DNA from: a virus
DNA length: 33,941 nucleotides
Strand: one strand, 5' to 3'
IMG/VR virus record: IMGVR_UViG_3300047440_000535
Location: 1-33,941 of that record
Made by a program: the position numbers and the translations under genes. Below the pieces are notes generated by a model. It was not told the origin of the DNA. It saw only the letters and a program-made list of their open reading frames with translations, and did no database searches. Shown one piece after another: positions 13,891-21,644 of this stretch (positions are counted from its first letter, which is position 1; each line of letters starts with the position of its first letter).

Positions 13891-14246
13891 CAATCCTCGA
13901 TGACCGCGGAGTAGACCTGCGACAGGCAGACTCCCCAGATGGCGTCGTGCGTGGTCACGCAGTGGTGCTCGTCCGGGACCCAGCGCATGGCATGGGCCCA
14001 CTCGTGCATCAGCGCGTCCCGGCGCTCGTCGGCCGTCGTCGTCCGGATGCGGCCACCGCGGGGCTTGAGCCGGCGGCAGACCGTGATGTTGATGTGCCTC
14101 CCGCTGCGGCTGGCCTGGGTCCAGCCGAAGGAGTTGTTGGGCACGTTGGTCCAGCGGACCCGGACCGGTGTGCCCATGGGGAGCGGGCACTCTGTCCGGA
14201 GCGCCCGCAGCGTCCTGCGCCACAGCCTCTGTCCTGTCACCCTCAC
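13890..14246 (-). CDS. HExxH protein (putative zinc metalloprotease-like), 118 aa
   Basis: This small protein has HEWAH at residues 81-85, the zinc-binding HExxH signature, preceded by DERRDALM. No third zinc ligand can be assigned with confidence (candidates are His/Asp in DEHHCVTTHD). It is one of three HExxH proteins within 3 kb. It uses a GTG start in a GTGA overlap with the phosphoesterase gene. It could be a true peptidase or a zinc-binding structural protein; the substrate is unknown. Confidence 0.65.
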   Translation of the reverse strand: MRVTGQRLWRRTLRALRTECPLPMGTPVRVRWTNVPNNSFGWTQASRSGRHINITVCRRLKPRGGRIRTTTADERRDALMHEWAHAMRWVPDEHHCVTTHDAIWGVCLSQVYSAVIED

Positions 14247-15559
14247 TCGATCACCTCCTCGAAGTGGAAGCCGGGGAGCCAGAGCCCCTGGGGATTCATC
14301 ACCGGGACGTTCCGGCCACGGTACTCATAGCCCTCGACAATGGCGTGGTCGTCGTCGCAGATGACGGGATACTGGCGCACGTGCCCGCCCTCGGTCAGGA
14401 AGGCGACCCCGAAGCCGGACTGCCAGCCGGTCGAGACCCCCTTCATGTAGTTGCGGCCCGCCATGGAGGTGCAGCCCATCGGGGTTGTCATCCACGAGAG
14501 GGTGCGCTGGGACTCCGAGCTCCCGAAGTACAGGTGGGCCCGGTGGACGTGGCCGCTCTGGCCGGACCGGCCCGCCTCGCGGAGCTCGAGCGCGGCGGGG
14601 TACTGGCCGAGGTGCGTGCCATGGTGGACGCGGTAGAAGCCGTGCAGGAGGCGGCCAGGAGCGTCCTGCTCCTGCCCGGCGGGGGATGCGATGCTGCCGC
14701 CCTGGGCCAGCTCCACGTCGAGGTCCTCGAGGCCCGCCAGGACGTCGAAGCGCAGCGTGCGGAGGTTGGCGAAGGCCGGGGCGACTTGCGTGAGGTAGGA
14801 GGCCAGGCGGTCCAGCCCGTGGTTGCCCGCCCCCCAGATGATGCGTGCGCTGGGGAGGACCGCGCGCACCTGGCGGAACATCTCCCGCGCGAAGTCAAAC
14901 TCAAGCTGCAGCGAGGTCGTCCGGCCCGGGACCTTCGGGTGGCGGCTGATCTCGCTCCCGTCGATGATGTCACCGTTCAGGTACACGACCCCAGGCTGGA
15001 GGTCGCGGCAGGCCGAGAGGAAGCATGCCCAGACGAACGGTGAGAGGTAGGTGGCGTGGGTGTCCGAGATGCTGAGCACCAGCTCCGTCCCAGTCAGCTC
15101 GCGCTCGAGCTCGGGGTGCTTGCGCACGTGCGGCAGCAGGCAGCGCTCGATGTAGCGGGCCGTGTGGTCCCTCTTGGACTGCTCTGCGATCGCGCCGCGC
15201 TTGAGGCGGGTCCCTGCCTGGTCCTCAAGGCCGGCCACCTGCTTGGCGAGCTCAAACTGTCCCCACTGCTCGTCGATGAACTCGATGGGGTAGTGGCCGA
15301 ACAGCCGGTAGCGCTTCCGGCTCAGCGTGCGGAACTGCCAGTGGGGGTTGGTCTCGCGGTCCTCCGCGACCCGGATGAGGTCACCCAGCATGTCCTCGAT
15401 CGTGGGCCGGTCGTGGGACTTGCCAGCGCGCAGCTGCTCCTCGTCGGCCCGCAGCCGCGCCTTCCGCTCGGCGAGCTTGCGCCGCTCGCGCTCGCTCAGG
15501 CGGACGGACTCGGGGGCTGAGAGGAACTCGCCGAGGGGGTCAGTGCTGCTGGATTCCAA
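14243..15559 (-). CDS. Calcineurin-like metallophosphoesterase
   Basis: This protein has 438 residues. The N-terminal 150 residues are charged and helical. The catalytic domain follows with the complete motif series: SDTH (165-168), GDIID (196-200), GNH (245-247), then HHGTH and SGHVHRAH, which ligate two metals. Members hydrolyse phosphodiesters in nucleic acids or nucleotides. In phages such proteins are often SbcD-like nucleases or cyclic-nucleotide phosphodiesterases; the target here is unknown. Its location two genes from a diguanylate cyclase is notable, but a functional link is speculation. The ATG overlaps the upstream gene by 20 bases. Confidence 0.85.
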   Translation of the reverse strand: MESSSTDPLGEFLSAPESVRLSERERRKLAERKARLRADEEQLRAGKSHDRPTIEDMLGDLIRVAEDRETNPHWQFRTLSRKRYRLFGHYPIEFIDEQWGQFELAKQVAGLEDQAGTRLKRGAIAEQSKRDHTARYIERCLLPHVRKHPELERELTGTELVLSISDTHATYLSPFVWACFLSACRDLQPGVVYLNGDIIDGSEISRHPKVPGRTTSLQLEFDFAREMFRQVRAVLPSARIIWGAGNHGLDRLASYLTQVAPAFANLRTLRFDVLAGLEDLDVELAQGGSIASPAGQEQDAPGRLLHGFYRVHHGTHLGQYPAALELREAGRSGQSGHVHRAHLYFGSSESQRTLSWMTTPMGCTSMAGRNYMKGVSTGWQSGFGVAFLTEGGHVRQYPVICDDDHAIVEGYEYRGRNVPVMNPQGLWLPGFHFEEVIE

Positions 15560-15797
15560 GGCAGTCCTCCATGTGGTTCCTCACGGCCCTGTGGTCGTGC
15601 GTGTAGCCATAGTGCTTGGCGAGGACCTCGCGCACCATGTTGCGCCACTTCACCGAAGTTGCCCCCGTCCTGCGCGCCTCGTTGAACCGCAGGAGGACGT
15701 CCTCCACGGCGGCCCGGTTGGGATGGCGGCAGGTCGCACAGTGGACGCTGGGACGGTGGAGCTCAGTGGACAGGAAGGAGTCTAGCGGATCGGGCAT
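15540..15797 (-). CDS. Small CxxC + helix-turn-helix-like protein
   Basis: This protein has 85 residues. CATCRHPNRAAVEDVLLRFNEA is followed by VKWRNMVREVLAKHYGYTHDHRAVRNHMEDC. It combines a CxxC knuckle, helices and a resolvase-like or terminase-like HTH ending with RNHMEDC, a recurrent phage DNA-binding design. It may be a transcription or packaging accessory. The ATG lies 35 bases inside the upstream gene; no better start is seen. Confidence 0.65.
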   Translation of the reverse strand: MPDPLDSFLSTELHRPSVHCATCRHPNRAAVEDVLLRFNEARRTGATSVKWRNMVREVLAKHYGYTHDHRAVRNHMEDCLGIQQH

Positions 15798-16302
15798 GAG
15801 TAACTTCTCCGGGGTGAATCATATCCTGGCAATCATCCAGGAGCTCAAACGGCCCGTCGCGCTCGACGATGCGCATGCCGCGGGAGATGCGGAAGGACAC
15901 GCTGTACTCCTGGCCCCAGGTCAGGCCGTGCGGGTCCTCGTCTGGCCGGAGCTTGGGACCTGCGACGCAGTGGGCCCACTCGTGCACGAGGGTCTCGGAC
16001 ATCTCCATGTCGGGCGATGTCACGTTGAGCTGGATGAGCCAGCCGAGCCGGCCGAACTGGGAGCGGCCGTACAGGTTCTCCCGGTCGAGGTTGACGACCT
16101 GGATGACGACCGGGGCCTCAGTCGGGTCCCCAGCCCGCAGGCGCTGGAGCACGGCGGAGGTGATCTCCCCCAGGACTGGCGCACGCGGCTGTGATGGGTC
16201 GTCTGGTTGGGTTGGGACCCCTGAGCCGGGTTGCGAAGTCGTGGGGAGGCCCGGTGCGCCCACCGAGTGGCACGCGCAGAGGAGCAGCAGGGCTGCGATC
16301 AT
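15763..16302 (-). CDS. HExxH lipoprotein, 179 aa
   Basis: An N-terminal hydrophobic signal (MIAALLLLCAC, lipobox-like cysteine at 11) is followed by a Pro/Gln-rich linker and a domain with VHEWAH at 106-111 (HExxH) and later HGLTWGQEY. It is predicted to be exported and membrane-anchored, so it would act on the envelope or outside the cell. A start at GTG 16311 is also possible. It is the second of three HExxH proteins here. Confidence 0.65.
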   Translation of the reverse strand: MIAALLLLCACHSVGAPGLPTTSQPGSGVPTQPDDPSQPRAPVLGEITSAVLQRLRAGDPTEAPVVIQVVNLDRENLYGRSQFGRLGWLIQLNVTSPDMEMSETLVHEWAHCVAGPKLRPDEDPHGLTWGQEYSVSFRISRGMRIVERDGPFELLDDCQDMIHPGEVTHARSARLLPVH

Positions 16303-16315
16303 CCGCCTCACACCC

Positions 16316-16909
16316 TCATTGTACCCCGGCCGGGGGCGGAGGGGTAGCGCGGCGCATCGCGGCCAGGGCGAGCCCACGGGCACGGAGCTCGGCCCGGCGC
16401 TCCTCGGAGATGAGCTTGGGAGGCGTGAACCGGACCTTGTGGCGCTTGAAGGACAGGGCGAGGATGTTGCGGGCCGCAGCGCCGAGGTGCGCCCCCACCA
16501 GCGTCAGGAAGGCCTCGGCGAACGGCCAGTGGTGGCCCGTCCTCGGCGTGCAGATGTGGGCGAGCTCGTGGAGGCAGACCACCTTGGTGTAGCCCCAGGG
16601 GGCCAGCCGGATCCGGCGCTGGAAGGACTGCGCATTGCAGCCGTGGCCCTTCAGCACGGACACGCTCGGCTTCTCGGTGTGGTTCCTCTTGCAGAGCGCC
16701 TTCCACATCGCGGACTCGGTCACGCTGTGGATGAACTTCTGGCACTCCTCGAAGGTCATGCGCTCGGAGCCGATCTTGAGCACCGCCTCGGCGGAGTACA
16801 GCCGCTGCTTCTTGGAGTCCCGGTAGGGGATGTAGTGCCAGCGGCCGGCGTGCTGGACATTGAAGTGTCCCACCTTGTGCTCCGGCTCGGTCGGGTCGCG
16901 CTTGATCAT
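16316..16909 (-). CDS. HExxH metallohydrolase-like protein, 197 aa
   Basis: This cytoplasmic protein has HELAHIC at 114-120 and HHWPF at 126-130. The HExxH followed about 8 residues later by a His matches the arrangement in SprT-like and related minimal zincin domains. The N-terminal part is unrecognised (SprT proteins act on DNA-protein crosslinks, but that is not shown here). The C-terminal tail is basic and then Pro-rich. The ATG overlaps the upstream stop as ATGA. Confidence 0.75.
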   Translation of the reverse strand: MIKRDPTEPEHKVGHFNVQHAGRWHYIPYRDSKKQRLYSAEAVLKIGSERMTFEECQKFIHSVTESAMWKALCKRNHTEKPSVSVLKGHGCNAQSFQRRIRLAPWGYTKVVCLHELAHICTPRTGHHWPFAEAFLTLVGAHLGAAARNILALSFKRHKVRFTPPKLISEERRAELRARGLALAAMRRATPPPPAGVQ

Positions 16910-17109
16910 CGGAGCTTGATCTCCATTTGGGCGTCGGTGCCCGCCTTGAGGCCCATCGCGCGGACGAGGCCACTGAAGTGCCCCTGGGCGATCTGCTCGG
17001 CGGTCAGGATGCGGGAGATGCTCCCGCAGATCTGCTTGCCGTCGAGGACGACGCGGTACATGGTCGGGTGGGCCGGGTCACGCTGGATCAGGTAGGAGGA
17101 GGTCATCAT
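16906..17109 (-). CDS. Small hypothetical protein
   Basis: This 67-residue alpha/beta miniprotein (TMYRVVLDGKQICGSISRILTAEQIAQG) has no recognised family. The ATG at 17109 is 10 bases after GCCGATAG of promoter-like element copy 7, with no clear Shine-Dalgarno. The stop overlaps the next ATG. Confidence 0.6.
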   Translation of the reverse strand: MMTSSYLIQRDPAHPTMYRVVLDGKQICGSISRILTAEQIAQGHFSGLVRAMGLKAGTDAQMEIKLR

Positions 17110-17116
17110 GGTACAC

Positions 17117-17149
17117 TAGCTATCGGCCGTCCCCACCCCGCACCTTAGG
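17117..17149 (-). promoter_or_regulatory. Repeated bipartite promoter-like element, copy 7
   Basis: Minus strand: CCTAAG (17149-17144), 17 bases (GTGCGGGGTGGGGACGG), CCGATAGCTA (17126-17117) preceded by G. TCCGGGAATTG lies upstream, like copy 4. The upstream gene's TAG lies in the second box. This copy lies well away from the others, showing the element is not confined to the left end. Confidence 0.75.
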
Positions 17150-17389
17150 CAATTCCCGGATTCTCGTCCACTCCACGATTGACACAACCTTCCGCCTCCA
17201 GTACACACCGACGACGGCAGACGACGGGAGGCGGTGCCGGCCCTCGCGGGCCTGGAACACGACGGACACGTGGCGCGGGGTCGGGAAGCCCATGATGCGG
17301 GCCATCCGCAGCCCCTCACAGTAGACCTCGCACCAGCGCCCCTTCAGGTCGGGCACCTTGCGGAGGTCGGTCTCGGGTGATGTCTTCAT
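17120..17389 (-). CDS. Small hypothetical protein
   Basis: This protein has 89 residues: N-terminal KLGRWCEVYCEGLRMAR-like helix/strand content, then beta-rich RHVSVVFQAREG and VVGVYWRRKVVSIVEW. No family is recognised. The ATG follows a TATACT hexamer (17400-17395) by only 5 bases, so it may also be leaderless. It is the first gene after the 217-base non-coding boundary. Confidence 0.6.
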   Translation of the reverse strand: MKTSPETDLRKVPDLKGRWCEVYCEGLRMARIMGFPTPRHVSVVFQAREGRHRLPSSAVVGVYWRRKVVSIVEWTRIRELPKVRGGDGR

Positions 17390-17606
17390 ACCCTAGTATA
17401 CCCGATTGGCTTTCTCGGTTTTCCCACCGGTGGCTGGGAAAGGGTGAGGTCCTCCAAGAGAACGTGGCGCCCACCTCGCCGTGAGCGCCACGATTTGCTG
17501 GGTCCCCGTCACCGCGACCCTGGTCAGCTGTTGCAGCCTCCGCCATCACTGGCGGCCCGCTCGCACCAGGACCGGCCGAGGCCGGTACGGCAACGGGGAG
17601 GACTTG
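17390..17606 (-). promoter_or_regulatory. Non-coding boundary: hairpins then promoter
   Basis: This 217-base stretch separates the replication unit from the next unit. Reading on the minus strand there is a hairpin ACCGGC-loop-GCCGGT (17586-17571). Next comes a perfect 8-base stem CGTGGCGC/GCGCCACG (17492-17463) followed by TTCTCTT, a plausible weak terminator. A stem TTTCCCA/TGGGAAA around the palindrome CCACCGGTGG lies at about 17425-17445. Finally TATACT (17400-17395) lies just before the next ATG. CTAGGGTATGAAG after it is identical to the start region of copy 1 of the repeated element. Confidence 0.55.
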
Positions 17607-18338
17607 TCAGAGCCCGCTGGCGAGCTCCTCCGCGCGGGGAGGGGCGATTTGGAACAGGTCCTGGTTCACGATGCCCTGGAGGGCCAGATGCACCTCGGAG
17701 GCGTCCTTGTAGGCCTTGAGGAGGAATGCGATGGCTGTGACCTCGTTCCCTCCAGACAGCTTGAGGTACTCCGCGAAGGTCGCGCGGATCTGCTCGACCC
17801 GGCGCTTGCGGCGCTGGACCGTCTCGAAGTCCTCCAGGATGGACTCGATGGCCTGGTCGGACTCCTTGATGCCCTTGTCATAGGCGTCACGCGCCTCGCG
17901 GTTGGCCTTGGTCGCCTTCTCGGCTGCCAACGCGCGCACGCTGATCCTGTTGTGTTCCTCCTCGGAGGTCACCTCAACCGGGGCGATCGAGATGACAGCC
18001 TTGCCGTCCCGGTTGCCGCCGGCCGTGTACGGGATCTGGCTGCCCTGCCAGTCCTGTATGAGACCGCAGGGGTTCAGCTTCAGGAAGGCCTCGGCCTCCG
18101 CCATCGTGTCGAAGGCGAAGGGGTAGCTGTCGCTGCTCCCGTACCGTCCCGGACCGGAGGGCCTGTACTTGATCGTCACCGGGGGCTTCGGGACCTCCTC
18201 GGACTGGAGAACGATGGGCTGCGGCAGCAGCACCCCCTTCTCCATCCGCTCCTGGGCGAAGAATGCATCCAGGTCCTCCCTGGCCAGCATCTGCTTCTCC
18301 TCCTCGGTCAGGTCCCAGTACCGTGTCTGTCTCGTCAT
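17607..18338 (-). CDS. Hypothetical protein with long coiled coil
   Basis: This 243-residue protein has a helical N-terminus with a Tyr/Pro-rich segment. A beta-rich middle follows (KAVISIAPVEVTSEE). A coiled-coil region (about residues 130-195) is rich in Ala, Lys, Glu and Arg, and there is a helical C-terminus. No family is recognised. It is the last gene of the replication unit before a hairpin-rich gap, and its ATG overlaps the upstream stop. Confidence 0.7.
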   Translation of the reverse strand: MTRQTRYWDLTEEEKQMLAREDLDAFFAQERMEKGVLLPQPIVLQSEEVPKPPVTIKYRPSGPGRYGSSDSYPFAFDTMAEAEAFLKLNPCGLIQDWQGSQIPYTAGGNRDGKAVISIAPVEVTSEEEHNRISVRALAAEKATKANREARDAYDKGIKESDQAIESILEDFETVQRRKRRVEQIRATFAEYLKLSGGNEVTAIAFLLKAYKDASEVHLALQGIVNQDLFQIAPPRAEELASGL

Positions 18339-18586
18339 GTTGGAATCTCGCTCTCAATCCTCTCCCGGACCAGTGCTTCCAGGTCAGGGAGAGGTCTGAT
18401 CCTGGGATGCTTCAGGAGCGCCCCGGCCCAGGCCGCAAAGCGGCACTCATGAGGCTCGGCGCTCAGCTGGTACTCACGCTGCTCCCCGTCGGGGAACGCG
18501 ATGTGGACTGTGACGAGGCCGAGGCCCCGGGCCTTGGCGTCGGCACGCAGGTCCTTGGGATAGCTCACGTGGGTCTTCTCGGCCAT
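18335..18586 (-). CDS. Small hypothetical protein
   Basis: This 83-residue alpha/beta protein (LGLVTVHIAFPDGEQREYQLSAEPHE, then helices) has no motif recognised. It starts at ATG 18586, 15 bases after the primase-helicase stop, and ends in an ATGA overlap. Confidence 0.6.
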   Translation of the reverse strand: MAEKTHVSYPKDLRADAKARGLGLVTVHIAFPDGEQREYQLSAEPHECRFAAWAGALLKHPRIRPLPDLEALVRERIESEIPT

Positions 18587-18601
18587 GGCTGAAGCCTACC
18601 C

Positions 18602-20806
18602 TCAGAACCTCGGCTCGGTCTCGGGGGCGATCCTCACCGAGCCGTCCGGGCAGATCGTCACGCCGAGCTGCGGCCCCTCGCCGTTGGTGTAGACCCAGCG
18701 GGGCTTGCCCTCGAAGCGCAGCTTGCGCCGCCTCCAGCCGAGCTCGAGCATCACGCTGCCGAGCCGCTCGTTGTGGTCCTGGCTGCGCTGCCCCTCGGGG
18801 ATGCCGGCCGCGGCCCAGATGTCCACGGCCCGGATCTTGCCCTTCTGGTCGCCCAGCGCCTCGGACAGGTTGTGCAGGAAGGGGTCCTCCACCATGCGCT
18901 CCTCCTGCTGCTCGGCGGCAGCTGCGTACAGGGACGGGTCGAGCCTCACCGGGTCGCCCCGGGCCTCGCAGAAGGCAGCCTCGGCCCAGATCTGGTCACG
19001 GTCGCGGCGGAGCGCCTCGAGGTCGACGGCCCCTGTGACCACGGGCCAGTAGCGCCTGTTGCCGTGCGAACTCCGGAGGTAGCGGTCCGAGTTGGTCGTC
19101 CCGATCATGATGAACTGCCGCGGGAGCTCGGTGGTCATCCGGCCGTAGGCGAGCCGCGACCGGTCGACGCGGCGGGAGAGGCAGGCGTTGAGCGCCTCGA
19201 CGTCGGAGCGCCTCATGCCGGTCAGCTCACCCGCCTCGATGATCCAGCGGCCCGCGACGGCCTCCATGAAGCGCTTGGTGTCCGCGCCCAGGGGCAGGTC
19301 GTCGCTGAACCAGTCCTCGTTGACGGCCAGCGTGGCAATCAGGGAGGACTTGCCGCGCCCCTGCGGCCCCTCCAGGATGAGCATCTCGTCAAACTTCGCG
19401 CCCGGCTGGCGGATCCTGCGCACGGCTGCCACTAGGGTCAGCCGCCCGACGGCGCGCACGTAGGGGTTGGACTCGGAGCCAGCATAGATCGGGAGCCACT
19501 CGCTGATGCGCTCGCGGCCATCCCACTGGAGGCAGTCGAGGTACTCGCGGACGGGGTGCCGGCGGTTGGCCAGGGCCAGCGCCTTCATGATCCCCACTGC
19601 CCGGTCCATGCTGAGGTTGAAGCCGTAGCGCTCCTCGAGGTAGCCCCACAGCACGGTCGCTGCGTTGTCGCTGAGCCCCGGGCCGTAGCCGGCCAGGCCG
19701 TGGACCAGCAGCCGGTCGGAGAAGTCGTCCTGCTCGAACTCCACACCCAGCTTGGAGATGGCCATGCGCACGTTGGCGATGGTCGGCCGGGGCTTGCCGC
19801 CCTCGTCCTCGGCGAAGTCGCCTGTGGAGTCCTTCGCCCGCCGGATCTGGCGCAGGGCGTACTCGTGGGACTTGCGCCCCAGGCGGGTCACCGTCTTCGA
19901 GATGCCGAAGCGGGGGTCAGTGATGACGGAGTACGTGACCTCGTCGGGCACACCGGCCCTGACGAGGTCGCAGACCACAAAGAAGAGGGCCTCACTGTCC
20001 GATGGCCACCGCTCCGGCCGGTCCGGGTCGCGCCCCTGGGCGATGACCTGGCGGCAGGTCTCGGAGACGTTCTCCGGGAGGTCGGCCAGCCCGCCGATCC
20101 GGACGATGTTCTCGGGGTTGATCCGCAGGGCGGGGGTGTCGCCCTCCTCCACGGTCGGGGGGAGCGCCCGCCCGAACGTCTGCAGGAGGTGGTCTCCCTC
20201 GAGGAGCTCGATGACGCACGCCATCGCGGGGGTGCGGCCCTTCTTGCGCTTCCGCTCGTCCGGCCAGTTGACCGTCCCGGGCAGGCGCATGATCCGGTCC
20301 GCGTTGTGCGTCCCGTTGTCGCCCTCGAGGTCGAGCACGAGCTGTATGTTGTAGCGCTCGAGCTCCTCGGCCCGGTCCAGCTTCCCGTCGATGACGAACG
20401 GCTCCGACAGCCTCCAGAACCCCTGGTAGCCACCGCCGGAGAAGCAGATGGCAGTGGGGCGGGGGAGGTGGTCCCGGAGGCGCTTGAGGATGCGGGTGCG
20501 CTCGGCCTCCAGGTCCTCACCAGCACGCGGGTCCAGGTCGACGTGGAGCCAGTGGACGGCCTTCAGGTCCTCCTTCGAGGCCTTCTTCTGGACCTCGTGG
20601 AGGAGCTCCGCCACACTGAAGTAGACGTTGTCCGCTGCGTGGCGAGCGAGCCACTCGGCGAGCTCGGCATGCCTGGCTGTGTCGAACGTCGCGGTGTCGA
20701 TGCGCTTCTTGTCTGTGGCGATCGAGGTCAGGGCCCAGGCCCGGCCGGGGTGGAAGGCCTCGAGGAATGCCGTGGCCACGGCCGGGTCGTGGCGGAGGTC
20801 GGTCAT
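18602..20806 (-). CDS. Primase-helicase: AEP-like N-terminus plus VirE/SF3-type ATPase
   Basis: This 734-residue replication protein has an N-terminal domain with WLHVDLDPR (86-94), where the Asp pair fits an archaeo-eukaryotic primase-polymerase active site. Next are CFSGGGYQGFW (121-131) and HNADRIMRLPGTVNWPD (168-183), both typical of RepB/prim-pol proteins. A linker leads to an ATPase domain with Walker A EGPQGRGKSS (479-488), WIIEAGE (521-527) and the sensor IMIGTTNSDRYL (566-577), as in virulence-associated-E/D5-like helicases. It should prime and unwind at the fork with the adjacent family A polymerase. The ATG at 20806 overlaps the nuclease gene; an upstream extension is open but lacks conserved content. 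Confidence 0.9.
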   Translation of the reverse strand: MTDLRHDPAVATAFLEAFHPGRAWALTSIATDKKRIDTATFDTARHAELAEWLARHAADNVYFSVAELLHEVQKKASKEDLKAVHWLHVDLDPRAGEDLEAERTRILKRLRDHLPRPTAICFSGGGYQGFWRLSEPFVIDGKLDRAEELERYNIQLVLDLEGDNGTHNADRIMRLPGTVNWPDERKRKKGRTPAMACVIELLEGDHLLQTFGRALPPTVEEGDTPALRINPENIVRIGGLADLPENVSETCRQVIAQGRDPDRPERWPSDSEALFFVVCDLVRAGVPDEVTYSVITDPRFGISKTVTRLGRKSHEYALRQIRRAKDSTGDFAEDEGGKPRPTIANVRMAISKLGVEFEQDDFSDRLLVHGLAGYGPGLSDNAATVLWGYLEERYGFNLSMDRAVGIMKALALANRRHPVREYLDCLQWDGRERISEWLPIYAGSESNPYVRAVGRLTLVAAVRRIRQPGAKFDEMLILEGPQGRGKSSLIATLAVNEDWFSDDLPLGADTKRFMEAVAGRWIIEAGELTGMRRSDVEALNACLSRRVDRSRLAYGRMTTELPRQFIMIGTTNSDRYLRSSHGNRRYWPVVTGAVDLEALRRDRDQIWAEAAFCEARGDPVRLDPSLYAAAAEQQEERMVEDPFLHNLSEALGDQKGKIRAVDIWAAAGIPEGQRSQDHNERLGSVMLELGWRRRKLRFEGKPRWVYTNGEGPQLGVTICPDGSVRIAPETEPRF

Positions 20807-21207
20807 TGGCGCAGCAGGTTGAGGAGGCGGTCCCAGCCGTCCTTGTCGTCCGTCCGCCACGTCAGGTCGGCCGCAGCTCGGAGCTGCGCCGGGCTTGACT
20901 CCCCGATCAGGTCGGCCGCGACGTCCCCGCGGAGCAGCAGCCACTCCGAGGCGACCTTCAGGAGGAGATGGGCCCGCCCGCCCTTCATGACGCGCTGGCG
21001 CAGCCAGAGGCGCTGCTGGACCGTGAAGTGGGGGATCCGGAGGTGCCAGCGGTCCGAGCTCGGCCAGCTCGGCACCTCCTTGTTCTCGATCCAGCCGCCG
21101 ACATAGTTGATGTCCGGCGTGCCGGGGTGGACAGCGTTCTCGACGCGGACCGGGTGGAGCGGTCGCAGCGCGTCCATCACGAGCCGGCTCATGCTCTGCT
21201 CGCTCAC
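20803..21207 (-). CDS. VRR-NUC-like PD-(D/E)xK nuclease
   Basis: This protein has 134 residues. HPVRVENAVHPGTPDINYVGGWIENKE contains the nuclease core: E23, PGTPD (28-32) and EnK (41-43). This is the arrangement in VRR-NUC/Holliday-junction-resolvase-like phage enzymes, which cut branched DNA during replication and packaging. The C-terminal half is helical. It uses a GTG start overlapping the dCMP deaminase TGA and is coupled to the primase-helicase. Confidence 0.8.
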   Translation of the reverse strand: MSEQSMSRLVMDALRPLHPVRVENAVHPGTPDINYVGGWIENKEVPSWPSSDRWHLRIPHFTVQQRLWLRQRVMKGGRAHLLLKVASEWLLLRGDVAADLIGESSPAQLRAAADLTWRTDDKDGWDRLLNLLRQ

Positions 21208-21644
21208 AGGGGGAACTTCCTCACATCGACTCCGGCCTCGAGCAGCATGGCCTCGGAGAGGGCCATCGCATCGCGCCAGCGTTCAGGAACGGGGATCCAG
21301 CGGGGGAATCGTACCGCGCGGATCCCAGACTGGATGATCAATTTTGAGCATTCAGAGCACGGTGGGAGCGGGAACAGGTACAGCGTCGAGCCGCGGACCG
21401 GTCCGGGGGAGTTGAGGATGGCGTTGGCCTCGGCGTGGACCACCATCTTGTACTTGAGGTCCCTGTCCGCGAGGCGTTCAGGAGTGTCCTGAATGCCTCG
21501 CGGCAGTCCGTTGTAGCCGAGGCTCAGCACCCGCTTCAGGTCGTCGACGATGACGGCACCGACCTTGGTGGACGGGTCTTTTGACCACGTTGAGACCATG
21601 TCGGCCAGCTGGAGGAACCGGACATCCCAGTTGGATTGGCTCAC
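21204..21644 (-). CDS. Deoxycytidylate (dCMP) deaminase
   Basis: This 146-residue enzyme converts dCMP to dUMP, the substrate of the TS-like hydroxymethylase encoded upstream. The zinc and catalytic motifs are HAEANAI (70-76) and PPCSEC (94-99), and the N-terminal SKDPSTKVGAVIVD block and GYNGLPRG are typical of the dCMP deaminase family. The start is GTG 21644, in a GTGA overlap with the DNA polymerase stop. Supplying dUMP fits a phage that replaces thymine with an hmdU-derived base. Confidence 0.92.
   Translation of the reverse strand: MSQSNWDVRFLQLADMVSTWSKDPSTKVGAVIVDDLKRVLSLGYNGLPRGIQDTPERLADRDLKYKMVVHAEANAILNSPGPVRGSTLYLFPLPPCSECSKLIIQSGIRAVRFPRWIPVPERWRDAMALSEAMLLEAGVDVRKFPL

Noticed and set aside
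20807-20944. N-terminal extension of the primase-helicase
   Set aside because: The extra residues are Pro/Arg/Gly rich and overlap the nuclease gene. The coupled ATG at 20806 precedes the conserved prim-pol domain.
19556-21106. A 516-codon plus-strand open frame opposite the primase-helicase
   Set aside because: It is antisense to well-supported minus-strand genes, with Val/Leu/Arg/Gly-rich translation typical of a GC-rich shadow frame.
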